A stretch of 35,725 bases of DNA from Sphingobium sp. (GTDB lineage: Bacteria > Pseudomonadota > Alphaproteobacteria > Sphingomonadales > Sphingomonadaceae), in assembly GCA_030148625.1 (NCBI GenBank), contig JASBTC010000053.1, positions 1-35,725 of the forward strand, written 5' to 3'. Shown here piece after piece: positions 7,497 through 17,410 of this stretch. The notes under the pieces were generated by a model. It was not told where the DNA came from. It did not search any database and was given only the letters and a program-made list of their open reading frames with translations. The translations under genes and the position numbers were made by a program. Position 1 is the stretch's first letter. Each line of letters begins with the position of its first letter.

Positions 7497-9152
7497 ATGT
7501 ACGTTACAACAGCGGACCTGGCTGCCAATAACGGCGCCAACCTTGTCGGTTTTATCCAGGCCGGCGCAGGTGCGAAGGCACGCACCGTTCAGGAGAAGGG
7601 GCGCGACACGGTGTCCGCTTTCGATTTCATTCCTGTTGCGCAACATGCGGCGATCGTCGCTGGTACGACAAGCTATGATTGTACGTCAGATCTCAACGCA
7701 GCAACTGCCTATGTCGAGGCAAAGGGCGCTGCCCTCCATTTTCCGCGCGGAACCTATCTCGTTTCGACATGGGTCCATACTGGTTCTGGCTATGCGATCG
7801 ACACGTCATCCGGCGTGACATTCAAACAAGTGGCCAAGCCCAGCGGATTCTCAGATGCTTACCCCATCATCAACTTCAACCGCGCTTCGAACATTTCGAT
7901 GGGCGATGCTCGGTTTGTTGGCAATATTGCCGCTGATACAGGCGAATCCAGCCATGGCGTCATGGTTTTTTCGAGTAAGGGTATTTCGATCGGCAAGATT
8001 CACGGAACGAATATTCGCGGCGATGTCCTCTACGTTTATGGTCGCACAACCTCGCAAGCTGAGTTGACTCTGGGCCTGAATGTCACGGGCGTATCCGGCG
8101 ACAATATCTTTCGATGCCTGGTCGCGCTCGTCGGTGGGCAGGGGCATATTGGCTATGTTCGCAAGGATGGTGCGGTCGGCTATCGCGATCTCGACGCCGA
8201 ACTGAATACTGGAGGGGCTTATCAGCCGAACAATTTCACGATCGATGATGTTCGGGGGGCGACGGTGCAGGTTACTTCCGACGATAAAACCATTCAGAAT
8301 GACAGTATGATCTTTGGATCGATCGACCTTGACGGTGCTCGCCTGCAAAATTCGACACCGGGTTATCCGATCTACCCAGGTCTCAATGCCGCTGCATTGG
8401 ACTGGAATCGTTGCCGTACGGGTAGGATTGGTCATCTCAAATTGCGGAATTATCAGAGCTATCCCGTTGCCTTGGGTAGTGGTTGGGATGTGCTCGAAAT
8501 CGGCAACTGCGATTTTGAGAATGTCGACACTGTCGAGACAACATGGAAAACCGTATTTCGTCAAATAGATTCGGTGGGAGAATTAGAGCCTGCGTATGAA
8601 GGCTTGCTTCGCATTGGCAAGATCAAGGGAAGTCTTGCGCCCGGTGACCGATATGTGTTCAGAAGTTCCGCTGGATTGCTGAAATACGAAATCGGCCAAG
8701 CGGATATCGGGGGCGGGGGCTGGGCGACCGGAGTGACTGGCAATGTGGCGCGGTTGGACCTCAACATGAGTGGAAGCAGCGGCCCAGCATTCGGCGAATG
8801 CGTTGGCGGCGTCATTTCCAATGCCATGATCGTGAATGCCGGTTCCGCGATCGGCTTCTTCAATTGCCGCGACCTGATTTTTGCCAACGCTTCGGCGACC
8901 TTTGCTACACTTGACTACGCCGCCGGTTCGTCAAACATTCTCACGCTGAACAGTTCCTTCAACGGCTCGGCGAAGGATGGCGTCAATATGCTACTTGGAG
9001 GCGCGATTCGGGTGAACGGAACGAAGGTGGTCGGTGCACGGGGGGCGGCGGTAGCGAAGCCGGTGAGTGGAACTGCGATCGACAGTGAAGCTCGGACCGC
9101 GATCAGCGCGTTGATCGATCGCTTGGGCGCGCATGGTCTGATCGCGACCTGA
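7497..9152 (+). CDS. Phage-tailspike-like protein with beta-helix fold
   Basis: A 551-residue protein. The N-terminus (MYVTTADLAANNG, then NLVGFIQAGAGAKARTVQ and KGRDTVSAFDFIP) matches the linker before the beta-helix of phage tailspikes and tail fibres. The middle has pectin-lyase-like character: FPRGTYLVSTWV, then repeated short Gly/Asn strands. The C-terminus (AISALIDRLGAHGLIAT) resembles a capping helix seen in sphingomonad phage-like fibres. AAGGAAAT precedes the ATG at 7497. Codon use is richer in A/T third positions than in the neighbours, which supports horizontal origin. No other phage gene is present. It may be a polysaccharide-binding or -degrading protein; there is no signal peptide, so export is unexplained. 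Confidence 0.7.
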   Translation: MYVTTADLAANNGANLVGFIQAGAGAKARTVQEKGRDTVSAFDFIPVAQHAAIVAGTTSYDCTSDLNAATAYVEAKGAALHFPRGTYLVSTWVHTGSGYAIDTSSGVTFKQVAKPSGFSDAYPIINFNRASNISMGDARFVGNIAADTGESSHGVMVFSSKGISIGKIHGTNIRGDVLYVYGRTTSQAELTLGLNVTGVSGDNIFRCLVALVGGQGHIGYVRKDGAVGYRDLDAELNTGGAYQPNNFTIDDVRGATVQVTSDDKTIQNDSMIFGSIDLDGARLQNSTPGYPIYPGLNAAALDWNRCRTGRIGHLKLRNYQSYPVALGSGWDVLEIGNCDFENVDTVETTWKTVFRQIDSVGELEPAYEGLLRIGKIKGSLAPGDRYVFRSSAGLLKYEIGQADIGGGGWATGVTGNVARLDLNMSGSSGPAFGECVGGVISNAMIVNAGSAIGFFNCRDLIFANASATFATLDYAAGSSNILTLNSSFNGSAKDGVNMLLGGAIRVNGTKVVGARGAAVAKPVSGTAIDSEARTAISALIDRLGAHGLIAT

Positions 9153-9698
9153 TTCTTCGGATGATAATTCACTGGGAGGGGCGGTCGGAGTGTCGCGATA
9201 GAGTGTCTGCTCCGCCGCCTCTCTTTTTGAACAATGTCAGTTACGGTAAGGCGCGGTTTCCTCTCCTTCAATCAACGGCTCGCGCCCCGCAGACGCTTGT
9301 CGATGGCAGCCTGTCGTTGATCGAAAGGGTGCAGGCCTTCGCCGGTACGTTCGGCATGGCCGCCGCATGTTCCCCTGAACGGTCACGGGTAGCGTTGTCT
9401 GGGGATGGCCAGCGTGCGGGCACCGTTCAGATATTCTACAATAGTCTATCCACCGACGCGCATTTCATCATGAGACATCTGCGGATTTTTGCGATTTCCG
9501 GTTGCGGGTGCACTTCTCGCCATACGCCGCAACAAAGGCAGAAGATTGCGCTCCATGCCCCCTCGCAGGATCCGCTTTCGATCATTACCTATGCGCCGAT
9601 GCTCTTTCGCTTGGCGACACGGTTTCGAGGGGATAGAAGCCGCGTTGGCGCGATATAGTGTATTGCGCATGTAAGACAGTTGTGCGATCTGGAAGCGG
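9153..9698. other. Intergenic region without a recognisable gene
   Basis: About 550 nt between the tailspike-like gene and the methyltransferase. Like the preceding gene it is less GC-rich than most of the window. Translations in all frames gave no recognisable protein, and no strong terminator or tRNA was seen. A widely spaced ATCAACG/CGTTGAT pair near 9270-9320 is the only inverted repeat noticed. It may be remnant sequence of the insertion that brought the tailspike gene. Confidence 0.4.
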
Positions 9699-9701
9699 AT
9701 G

Positions 9702-10355
9702 ATGAGCGAAGCCAATTTCGAAACGATGCGTGCGGCGATGGTGTCGAACCAGCTGCGGACTTCAGCCGTGTCCGACACGAACGTGGTCGACGCGATGCGC
9801 GCCGTCCCGCGGGAGGCGTTCATGCCGGCGGATCGGGCCGCGCTTGCCTATATCGACACGCCCGTTGCGCTGGGTGAAGGGCGCGCGATCAATCCGCCGC
9901 TGGTGACCGGCCGGCTGCTGACCGCGCTGGCGCCGCGCTCCGGTGAGCGTGCGCTCGTGGTGGGCGCCGCGACCGGCTATGCCGCTGCGGTGCTGGCCGA
10001 ACTCGGCCTGAGCGTGACCGCAGTTGAAGAGAATACGACGCTGACCCGCTTCGCCGAAGGCGCGCTGGCCGGCACAAAGGCCGCGACGGTGGTGAAAGGG
10101 CCGCTTGCTGAAGGCTGGGCCGCGAATGCGCCTTATGACGTGATCCTGGTCGATGGCGCGATCGAGCAGGTGCCCGACGCGCTCAAGGCGCAACTCGCCG
10201 ATGGCGGACGTATGGCGGCCGTGCTGGCCGAGCGCGGCGTCACCCGGCTGGCATCGGGCCGCAAGGTCGGCGATTCCCTGGTGCTCGGTGATTTCGCGGA
10301 TTCGGAAGCGGTGTCGCTGCCCGGTTTTGCGGTGCCCGCGGGCTTCGTTTTCTGA
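9702..10355 (+). CDS. Protein-L-isoaspartate O-methyltransferase-like protein
   Basis: A 217-residue Pcm-like methyltransferase. The family's N-terminal pattern is seen in AAMVSNQLRTSAV and VPREAFMPADRAALAYIDTP, and the SAM-binding motif in ALVVGAATGYAAAVLAEL (usual form IGTGSGYQ). Family knowledge: Pcm repairs L-isoaspartyl residues of aged proteins. Sphingomonad and Caulobacter-type relatives next to tolC are often more divergent, so the activity is inferred. The second of two adjacent ATGs (9702) is preferred because GGAAG lies 6 nt upstream; from 9699 it would be only 3 nt. The tolC gene begins 14 nt after the stop, so the two form an operon. Confidence 0.85.
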   Translation: MSEANFETMRAAMVSNQLRTSAVSDTNVVDAMRAVPREAFMPADRAALAYIDTPVALGEGRAINPPLVTGRLLTALAPRSGERALVVGAATGYAAAVLAELGLSVTAVEENTTLTRFAEGALAGTKAATVVKGPLAEGWAANAPYDVILVDGAIEQVPDALKAQLADGGRMAAVLAERGVTRLASGRKVGDSLVLGDFADSEAVSLPGFAVPAGFVF

Positions 10356-10369
10356 AGAAGGTTTCGAGC

Positions 10370-11833
10370 GTGCTGAGAACGAAATTCAGATCACTCGCAG
10401 GGGGTGCCGCGGTCGCGGTACTGGGCCTTTCGTTCGCTGCCACACCCGCATCGGCCGAAACGCTGCGCGAGGCGCTGACGCGCGCCTATAACACGAACCC
10501 GACGCTGACCGGCGATCGTGCACGTCAGCGTGCCGAGGACGAGAATGTGCCGCTGATCCGCGCACAGGGCCTGCCCAATGCCAGCGCGACTGCCGAATAT
10601 ACCGAAAATGCGGCGGGCACCGCCGGTATCTTCCGCTCTGCGCGCAATGCGCAGGCCATCGCGCAGATCAATGTACCGATCTATCGCGGCGGTGCGGTGC
10701 GCAACGGCATCCGTGCGGCGGACACCCGCGTCGACGCGGGGCGGGCCTTTCTGCGCGGCACCGAATCGAGCGTGTTCAGCTCGGTCGTCGCCGCTTACCT
10801 CGACGTGATCCGCGACGAATCGATCGTTCAGCTCAACCAGGCAAATGTCGGCGTGCTCGACGTCAATCTGCAGGCGACCAACGACCGGTTCGAAGTGGGC
10901 GATCTCACCCGCACCGACGTTGCCCAGTCGGAAGCGCGGCTTGCCATCGCGCGCAGCCAGCTCGAGACCGCGCAGGCGAATCTGATCGCCAGCCGCGAAC
11001 GCTATGTCCAGGTGGTCGGTACGCCGCCGGTCGACCTGCAATCGCCGCCGCCACTGCCCAATCTGCCGGCCACGCCGGAAGCGGCTGTGCAGGTGGCGCT
11101 GGTCGACAATCCCGATCTGGTCGCTGCAGCGAAGCAGCGCGATGCCGCGCGCTATGACGTCCGCGTCGCCGGCGCGTCGCGCCTGCCGCAGCTTTCGGCG
11201 GTTTCGGGTGGTCAGTATCAGAGCTTTCTGGGTTCGGTGCGCAACAACATCTCAGGGCTGACCAATTCGTCGAGCTCGGCGACCGTCGGTCTGCAGGCGA
11301 CGCTGCCGCTCTATCAGGGCGGTGCGCCGTCGGCGCAGGTCCGCCAGGCGCAGGCGCGCGAAAGCCAGACGATCGAGCAGCAGATCGAGACAGAACGAGA
11401 CGTGATCGCGCAGGCACGCTCGGCCTATGCCAGATGGCAGGCCGCGAACGACGTGATCACCAGCTCGCAGACTGCGGTCGAGGCGAATCGGCTGTCGCTC
11501 GAGGGCGTTCGCGCCGAGAACAGCGTCGGCACGCGCACCATCCTCGACATATTGAATGCCGAGCAGGAATTGCTCAATTCGCAGGTGCTGCTCGTCACCG
11601 CGCGGCGCGACGCCTATGTCGCCGGCTTCACCCTGCTGGCCGCGATGGGCCACGCCGAGGGACGCGATCTCGGCCTCGATGGCGGTCCGCTTTATGACCC
11701 GGTCGACAATTACAAGCGCGTCCGCGACATCATCTGGGACTGGGGCCGCGATGCCACACCTGTTGCGGTTTCGACGCGAACCGTTGACACACCGGCCCAA
11801 AATCCGTCAGTAACAGCGTTACCGAAGCAGTAA
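10370..11833 (+). CDS. tolC: TolC-family outer membrane channel
   Basis: A 487-residue TolC homologue. It has a signal peptide (about residues 1-29, ending ATPASA) and two related halves of the outer membrane factor fold: ETLREALTRAYNTNPTL... and AAVQVALVDNPDLVAA.... Long alpha-hairpin segments are rich in Ala, Gln and Arg, and NSVGTRTILDILNAEQELL is a TolC hallmark. The protein forms the trimeric outer-membrane exit duct for type I secretion and tripartite efflux. The start is GTG at 10370, with GAAGAAGG upstream overlapping the end of the methyltransferase gene. The popZ-like gene begins 10 nt after the stop, so pcm-like, tolC and popZ-like are probably cotranscribed. Confidence 0.92.
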   Translation: MLRTKFRSLAGGAAVAVLGLSFAATPASAETLREALTRAYNTNPTLTGDRARQRAEDENVPLIRAQGLPNASATAEYTENAAGTAGIFRSARNAQAIAQINVPIYRGGAVRNGIRAADTRVDAGRAFLRGTESSVFSSVVAAYLDVIRDESIVQLNQANVGVLDVNLQATNDRFEVGDLTRTDVAQSEARLAIARSQLETAQANLIASRERYVQVVGTPPVDLQSPPPLPNLPATPEAAVQVALVDNPDLVAAAKQRDAARYDVRVAGASRLPQLSAVSGGQYQSFLGSVRNNISGLTNSSSSATVGLQATLPLYQGGAPSAQVRQAQARESQTIEQQIETERDVIAQARSAYARWQAANDVITSSQTAVEANRLSLEGVRAENSVGTRTILDILNAEQELLNSQVLLVTARRDAYVAGFTLLAAMGHAEGRDLGLDGGPLYDPVDNYKRVRDIIWDWGRDATPVAVSTRTVDTPAQNPSVTALPKQ

Positions 11834-11843
11834 GGCTGTGAAG

Positions 11844-12323
11844 ATGGGGGACATCAGCAACGAGCCGTCGATGGAGGACATATTGTCGTCCATCAAACGG
11901 ATCATCGCCGAAGACGCTGATACGTCGGCGGCGACCGCACGTGTCCGCGCGGCTGCGCGGCGCCGTTCTCCGCCGGTTCCCGCGGTTTCCGAGGAACCGG
12001 AGATCGATGACGAGGTTCTCGAACTGACCGACACGGTTGTCGAGAGCGACGCCTATGCCGAGGAAGAAGGGCCTGAGCCGATGAAGGAAGTCGCGGAGGA
12101 TCCCGAGCTGATTTCCGAGCGGGTGGCAAAGGCCAGCCGTATGTCGCTCGAATCGCTTTCATCGCTGATCGTGAAGCCTGAGGCGGGCGCCAACACGCTC
12201 GAAGGCCTGGTGCGCGAGATGCTGCGCCCGATGCTCAGCGAATGGCTCGACGCCAACCTGCCCGCCGTGGTGGAGCGTATGGTCTCGCGTGAGATTCGCC
12301 GGATCACGGGCAAGGATCTTTAA
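11844..12323 (+). CDS. popZ: PopZ-like polar organising protein (DUF2497)
   Basis: A 159-residue protein with the PopZ layout. A short N-terminal helix (EPSMEDILSSIKRIIAED, residues 7-24) binds partners. A proline- and acid-rich disordered linker follows (about 40-100). The C-terminal oligomerising helices include LEGLVREMLRPMLSEWLDAN and a final VVERMVSREIRRI. Family knowledge: in Caulobacter PopZ forms a polar matrix that anchors the chromosome via ParB and recruits cell-cycle factors. The ATG at 11844 is preferred because TAAGG lies 8 nt upstream; a GTG at 11838 is an in-frame alternative. The order tolC-popZ-valS is, to my knowledge, conserved in alphaproteobacteria; here a peptidase gene stands before valS. 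Confidence 0.88.
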   Translation: MGDISNEPSMEDILSSIKRIIAEDADTSAATARVRAAARRRSPPVPAVSEEPEIDDEVLELTDTVVESDAYAEEEGPEPMKEVAEDPELISERVAKASRMSLESLSSLIVKPEAGANTLEGLVREMLRPMLSEWLDANLPAVVERMVSREIRRITGKDL

Positions 12324-12335
12324 GTCTGGCCTAGC

Positions 12336-12353
12336 CCCCGAGGGTTATCGGGG
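12336..12353 (+). terminator. Weak hairpin after popZ-like gene
   Basis: A perfect 6-bp stem CCCCGA/TCGGGG with a 6-nt loop lies 13 nt after the popZ-like stop. Only a short TT follows, so it is at best a weak intrinsic terminator. Confidence 0.35.
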
Positions 12354-12469
12354 TTCCTGCTGACATTCGTTCATCGTCGTCGCTTCAGCGAAAGGGGGCG
12401 GCGTCCTCGCATCGCCACGCCCTGCGCTCAAACATGGCAGTCCCTGAAAAATGGGTCTATTGAGCACCC

Positions 12470-14542
12470 ATGAAGACCTTGCTGCTCGCGAGCCTCACTG
12501 CGCTCGCCATCGCCCAGGCGCCCGGCGCCGCTATCGCCCGCCCCATGACTGCCGAGGATCTGGCGACGATGCATCGCGTCGGCGCGCCGACGGTGTCGCC
12601 CGATGGCAAATGGCTGGCCTATTCGCTGAGCGAGACCGATCTTCCCGCCAATAAACGCCGCAGCGATCTGTGGCTGCTCGACATCGCGACCAAGGGCGCG
12701 GTGCCGGTCAAGATCGCGTCGGCCGCCGACAAGAACGAGCATGATCCCAAATTCTCGGCCGACGGTAAGCATCTCTATTATCTGAGCAATGCAGCCGAGA
12801 CCGAGCAGGTCTGGCGCGTCGCGCTGCCCGGCGGGGCGCCCGAGCAGGTGACGACCCTGTCCGCCGACGTCGCGGGCTATGCGCTGGCGCCGACCGGCGA
12901 CCGCATCGCGATCTGGGGAGAGCGTCATCTCGGCTGCCGCGATTTCGCCTGCTCCACCGTCCGGTTCGCCAACACCGCGATCGGCAACGGGCGAACCTAT
13001 GACAAGCTGTTCGTCCGCCACTGGGATGAATGGGAGAACCCGAACGAACGCTCGCGTCTTTATGTCTTCCCGCTGAAGGACGGCAAGGCGGAGGGAACCG
13101 GCGTTTCGGTGGTGGGCGAACTGGTCGGCGACACGCCGTCCAAGCCCTTTGGCGGCGGTGAGGAGATCGCCTGGGCACCCGACGGCCGGACGATCTATTT
13201 CGCCTTGCGCGAAGCAGGGCGGATCGAGGCGACCTCGACCAATCTCGACATCTTCGCCAGCCCCGCCGACGGCAGCGCCGCACCGGTCAACCTGACTGAT
13301 GCCAATGACGCGACCGACACGCTGCCGGCCGTCTCACCCGACGGCAGATTTCTGGCCTATGTCGCGATGAAGCGGCCGGGCTATGAGGCCGACCGTCAGG
13401 TCGTCCAGCTCCGCAATCTCGCGACCGGAGAGACGCGCGCGCTGACCGAAGGCTGGGACCGTTCGGTCGGTTCGCTGGCCTGGGCGAAGGACGGCAGGAG
13501 TTTGCTCGTCACTGCCGGCGACGTGCTCGACGATCCCGCTTTCCGAGTCGATGTCGCGAGCGGCAAAGTGACGCGGCTCACCCAGGGCGGCACTGCGGGC
13601 AATCTCGTCCCGCTCGCCGACGGTGGTGCGATCCTGACGATCAATTCGATCCAGGCGCCAGACGATCTCTACCGGATGAGCAAGGCCGGCAAGCTCACCC
13701 AACTCACCCGGGTCAATGCCGACAAGCTTGCGCAGATCGATCCGGTCAGCGTCGAGCGGTTCAGCTTCGCCGGTGCCGGCGGCGACACAGTCTGGGGCCA
13801 GATCGTCAAGCCGCAGGGCGCAGTCGGCAAGCTGCCCGTCGCGCTGCTCGTCCATGGTGGGCCGCAGGGCAGCTTCGGCAATGGCTGGTCCTATCGCTGG
13901 AACCCGCGGCTGTTCTCGGCGCCCGGCTACGCCGCGGTCACGATAGATTTCCATGGTTCAACGGGTTACGGCCAGGCTTTCACAGATAGTATCAACCGCG
14001 ACTGGGGCGGCAAGCCTCTTGAGGATCTGAAACTGGGCATCGTCGCTGCGGGTGCGAAGGATGCCGGGATCGACATCGCCAATGCCTGTGCGCTCGGCGG
14101 CTCCTATGGCGGCTATATGATGAACTGGATTGCCGGCCAGTGGCCTGACCGGTTCAAATGCCTGGTCCAGCACGACGGCGTCTTCGATGCGCGTGCCATG
14201 GCGTACGAGACCGAAGAGCTCTGGTTCGACGAATGGGAGCATGGCGGCCCCTATTACGAAAAGCCCGAAGAGTTCGAAAAATGGAACCCGGTCAATCACG
14301 TCGCCAAGTGGAAGACGCCGATGCTGGTGATCCATGGCGCCAATGATTTCCGCATTCCCGACACCCAGGGTCTCGCCGCCTTCACCGCACTCCAGCGCCG
14401 CGGCGTGCCCTCACGCCTGCTGCATTTCCCGGATGAGAATCACTGGGTGCTGAAGCCGCGCAACTCGATGCAATGGTATCATGAGGTCTTCGCTTGGCTG
14501 GATCAGTGGACGAAGGGGGACGGAAGCGCGACGCCGCGATAG
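12470..14542 (+). CDS. S9 family peptidase (prolyl oligopeptidase-like), exported
   Basis: A 690-residue protein with a signal peptide (MKTLLLASLTALAIAQAPGA, cleavage near residue 24). The first ~430 residues form a beta-propeller with TolB/WD40-like repeats such as VSPDGKWLAYSLS and WAPDGRTIYFA. The C-terminal alpha/beta hydrolase has the catalytic triad Ser545 (GGSYGGYM), Asp626 (IHGANDFRIPD) and His658 (PDENHWV). This is the dipeptidyl/acylaminoacyl peptidase type, which cleaves short peptides, probably in the periplasm. No strong Shine-Dalgarno precedes the ATG. It sits alone between the popZ-like gene and valS with a palindromic repeat behind it, which suggests insertion into an older tolC-popZ-valS block. 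Confidence 0.9.
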   Translation: MKTLLLASLTALAIAQAPGAAIARPMTAEDLATMHRVGAPTVSPDGKWLAYSLSETDLPANKRRSDLWLLDIATKGAVPVKIASAADKNEHDPKFSADGKHLYYLSNAAETEQVWRVALPGGAPEQVTTLSADVAGYALAPTGDRIAIWGERHLGCRDFACSTVRFANTAIGNGRTYDKLFVRHWDEWENPNERSRLYVFPLKDGKAEGTGVSVVGELVGDTPSKPFGGGEEIAWAPDGRTIYFALREAGRIEATSTNLDIFASPADGSAAPVNLTDANDATDTLPAVSPDGRFLAYVAMKRPGYEADRQVVQLRNLATGETRALTEGWDRSVGSLAWAKDGRSLLVTAGDVLDDPAFRVDVASGKVTRLTQGGTAGNLVPLADGGAILTINSIQAPDDLYRMSKAGKLTQLTRVNADKLAQIDPVSVERFSFAGAGGDTVWGQIVKPQGAVGKLPVALLVHGGPQGSFGNGWSYRWNPRLFSAPGYAAVTIDFHGSTGYGQAFTDSINRDWGGKPLEDLKLGIVAAGAKDAGIDIANACALGGSYGGYMMNWIAGQWPDRFKCLVQHDGVFDARAMAYETEELWFDEWEHGGPYYEKPEEFEKWNPVNHVAKWKTPMLVIHGANDFRIPDTQGLAAFTALQRRGVPSRLLHFPDENHWVLKPRNSMQWYHEVFAWLDQWTKGDGSATPR

Positions 14543-14552
14543 CGGGGTTCCT

Positions 14553-14638
14553 CGCCGTCATTGCGAGCGAAGCGACGCAATCCAGGGATGTATCAACCGC
14601 TGGATTGCTTCGTCGCTTTGCTCCTCGCAATGACGGCG
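14553..14638. repeat. Dispersed palindromic repeat, type 1 (TTGCGAGCGAAGCGA)
   Basis: An imperfect inverted repeat: the left arm (14553-14585) begins CGCCGTCATTGCGAGCGAAG and the right arm (14600-14638) ends in its complement, CTCGCAATGACGGCG. The loop is 14 nt. It resembles the REP-like sequence common in sphingomonads and other alphaproteobacteria. As RNA it would form a strong hairpin after the peptidase gene, possibly stopping transcription before valS. A degraded half copy lies at 32927-32967. Confidence 0.8.
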
Positions 14639-14711
14639 TGAGGAGATCGCCTGCCCAAATCGCAATGAGCAGTTGGAATCTGATGCGCTAGCCCGCTAAA
14701 GCCCGCCCATC

Positions 14712-17363
14712 ATGACCGAACTCGCAAAGACCTTCGATCCGGCCGCCATCGAGGCGCGGTGGTACGACCATTGGGAAAAGGGCGGACTGTTCCGCCCCGC
14801 GCGGCCCGACGCCGTCCCCTTCACCATCGTCAATCCGCCGCCCAACGTCACCGGCAGCCTGCATATCGGCCATGCATTGGACAATACGTTGCAGGACGTG
14901 CTGGTCCGTCATGCGCGCCTTCAGGGCAAGGATGCCCTGTGGGTGGTCGGCACCGACCATGCCGGCATCGCCACGCAGATGGTGGTGGAGCGCAACCTGA
15001 ACTCGCAGGGCGTGAAGCGCACCGACATGAGCCGCGAGGCGTTCGTCGAGCATGTCTGGGAATGGAAGGCGCAATCGGGCGGGCAGATCACCCGCCAGCT
15101 TCGCCGGCTCGGCTGCTCGATGGACTGGAGCCGTGAACAGTTCACCATGGATCCGCATTTCAGCAGCGCGGTCATCAAGGTGTTCGTCGATCTCTACAAT
15201 CAGGGCCTGCTTTATCGCGACAAGCGCCTGGTGAACTGGGATCCGGGCTTCAAGACCGCGATCTCCGATCTCGAGGTCGAGACCAAGGAGATCGCCGGCA
15301 AATTCTGGCATTTCCGCTATCCGCTCGAAGATGGCAGCGGCCATATCTCGGTCGCGACGACGCGCCCCGAAACCATGCTCGCCGACATGGCGGTCGCGGT
15401 GAATCCGGAGGACGATCGCTACAAGGCGCTGATCGGCAGCAACGTCCGTCTGCCGATCACCGGCCGGCTGGTTCCGATCGTCGCCGACGAGCATGCCGAT
15501 CCCGAACTGGGCTCGGGCGCGGTGAAGATCACGCCGGGCCATGACTTCAACGATTTCGAAGTGGGCCGTCGCGCGGGCATCAAGGCTGCGGACATGCTCA
15601 ACATGCTCGATGCCGAAGCGCGCGTCGTCCAGACCGTCGACGGGCTGGTGCCCGACGATCTGATCGGGCTCGACCGGTTCGAGGCGCGCAAGCAGGTCGT
15701 TGCCGCGATCGACGCGGCGGGGCTGCTGGAAAAGGTTGAGGATCGTACGATCCAGACGCCTTATGGTGACCGTTCGGGCGTGGTGATCGAACCCTGGTTG
15801 ACCGACCAATGGTATGTCGATGCCGAAACGCTGGCGCAGCCGGCGATCGCGGCCGTGCGCAACGGCGATATCCGCGTCGTGCCCAAGAGCTGGGAAAAGA
15901 CCTGGTTCAACTGGCTGGAGAATATCCAGCCCTGGTGCGTCAGCCGCCAGCTCTGGTGGGGGCACCAGATCCCGGCCTGGTATGGCGATGACGGCAAATG
16001 CTATGTCGCTGAGGACGAAACGGCCGCGCAGGCGCTGGCGGGCGAGGGCGTCGCGCTTACCCGCGACAGCGATGTGCTCGACACCTGGTTCTCCTCGGCG
16101 CTCTGGCCATTCGGTACGCTGGGCTGGCCGGAAGAGACCGAATTGCTCAAGCGCCATTATCCCAATGACGTTCTGATCTCCGGCTTCGACATCCTGTTCT
16201 TCTGGGATGCGCGCATGGCGATGCAGGGGCTGCACTTCCTGAAGGAAGCGCCGTGGAAGACGCTGTATCTCCATGGGCTGGTCCGTGCTGCCGACGGTTC
16301 GAAAATGTCCAAGTCGAAGGGCAATACCGTCGATCCGCTCGGCCTGGTCGATCGCTATGGCGCCGACGCGCTGCGCTTCACGCTGACCGCGATGGAAAGC
16401 CAGGGCCGCGACATCAAGCTCGATGAGAAACGCGTCGAGGGATATCGCAATTTCGCGACCAAGCTGTGGAATGCGACGCGCTTCGCCCAGTCCAATGGCA
16501 TCGGCGCTTCGAAGACCTTGCGGGCACCCGATGCGGCACTGCCGGTCAATCGCTGGATCATCGCGGAGACGATCGAGACCGTGCAGAAGCTCGATCTCGC
16601 CTTTGCCGATTTCCGTTTCGACGAGGCGGCAAACACGATCTACCAGTTCACCTGGAGCCGTTTCTGCGACTGGTATCTCGAACTGATCAAGCCCGTCTCG
16701 GTGGGTGAGGAACGCGGCCAGATCGATGACGAAACCAAGGCCGTCGCCGGCTGGGTGATCGATCAGATCCTCGTCATGCTCCACCCCTTCATGCCCTTCA
16801 TTACCGAGGAATTGTGGCATGCGATGGGAGCGCGCGACTATGACCTCATCGTCGCCAAATGGCCGCTGGCCGACACCCATGCGCTCGATGCGGGGGCCGC
16901 GCAGGAGATCGACTGGCTGATCCGGCTGGTTTCCGAAGTGCGTGCCGCGCGCTCCGAACTCAACGTGCCGCCGGGCGCTCGCCTGCCGCTCCATGTTCGC
17001 GAAGCGGGCTCGACCACCGCCGAGCGGCTGACTCGGCAAGCGGCGGCGCTCGGCCGGATGGCGCGCGTCGAGGCGATCAGCCACGATCCGGCGCCGGAGG
17101 GTGGCGCGATCCAGATCGTGGTGGACGAGGCGACCTATATGCTGCCGCTGGCCGGCGCGATCGACCTGGACGCGGAACGCGCGCGCATCGCCAAGGCGAT
17201 CGAGGCGGCCGCAAAGGAGCGCGATTCGCTGGCGGGCCGGCTGTCCAATCCGAGCTTCGTCGAACGCGCCAAGCCGGAGGCGGTCGAGAAAGCGCGAGCG
17301 GATCATGCGGAGAAGGCGGCCGAGGCCGAAAGGCTGCAGGCGGCACTGGCGCGACTGGGGTAA
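14712..17363 (+). CDS. valS: Valyl-tRNA synthetase
   Basis: An 883-residue class I synthetase that joins valine to tRNA-Val. Signatures: [13 protein letters not shown] with HIGH at residues 51-54, the [10 protein letters not shown] segment, an editing (CP1) domain containing [21 protein letters not shown] at 531-535, and [12 protein letters not shown] before it. The C-terminal anticodon-binding domain and a coiled-coil tail ([20 protein letters not shown] onwards) complete the usual length for a bacterial ValRS. The ATG at 14712 lacks a good Shine-Dalgarno but matches the family start. No T-box or other leader is seen. Confidence 0.97.
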   Translation: MTELAKTFDPAAIEARWYDHWEKGGLFRPARPDAVPFTIVNPPPNVTGSLHIGHALDNTLQDVLVRHARLQGKDALWVVGTDHAGIATQMVVERNLNSQGVKRTDMSREAFVEHVWEWKAQSGGQITRQLRRLGCSMDWSREQFTMDPHFSSAVIKVFVDLYNQGLLYRDKRLVNWDPGFKTAISDLEVETKEIAGKFWHFRYPLEDGSGHISVATTRPETMLADMAVAVNPEDDRYKALIGSNVRLPITGRLVPIVADEHADPELGSGAVKITPGHDFNDFEVGRRAGIKAADMLNMLDAEARVVQTVDGLVPDDLIGLDRFEARKQVVAAIDAAGLLEKVEDRTIQTPYGDRSGVVIEPWLTDQWYVDAETLAQPAIAAVRNGDIRVVPKSWEKTWFNWLENIQPWCVSRQLWWGHQIPAWYGDDGKCYVAEDETAAQALAGEGVALTRDSDVLDTWFSSALWPFGTLGWPEETELLKRHYPNDVLISGFDILFFWDARMAMQGLHFLKEAPWKTLYLHGLVRAADGSKMSKSKGNTVDPLGLVDRYGADALRFTLTAMESQGRDIKLDEKRVEGYRNFATKLWNATRFAQSNGIGASKTLRAPDAALPVNRWIIAETIETVQKLDLAFADFRFDEAANTIYQFTWSRFCDWYLELIKPVSVGEERGQIDDETKAVAGWVIDQILVMLHPFMPFITEELWHAMGARDYDLIVAKWPLADTHALDAGAAQEIDWLIRLVSEVRAARSELNVPPGARLPLHVREAGSTTAERLTRQAAALGRMARVEAISHDPAPEGGAIQIVVDEATYMLPLAGAIDLDAERARIAKAIEAAAKERDSLAGRLSNPSFVERAKPEAVEKARADHAEKAAEAERLQAALARLG

Positions 17364-17410
17364 GCACTGGCGCAGTGACTGCTTTGGATGCATCTGCGTT
17401 CAACTTTCTC

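Noticed and set aside
9161..9658. Open frame of 165 codons between the tailspike-like gene and the methyltransferase
   Set aside because: No Shine-Dalgarno, no recognisable domain and protein-unlike composition. Left as non-coding.
14688..17393. A 901-codon open frame on the minus strand across valS
   Set aside because: It mirrors valS, is rich in Arg/His/Asp/Gln as expected of the complement of a high-GC gene, and matches no known protein. ValS is unmistakable on the other strand.
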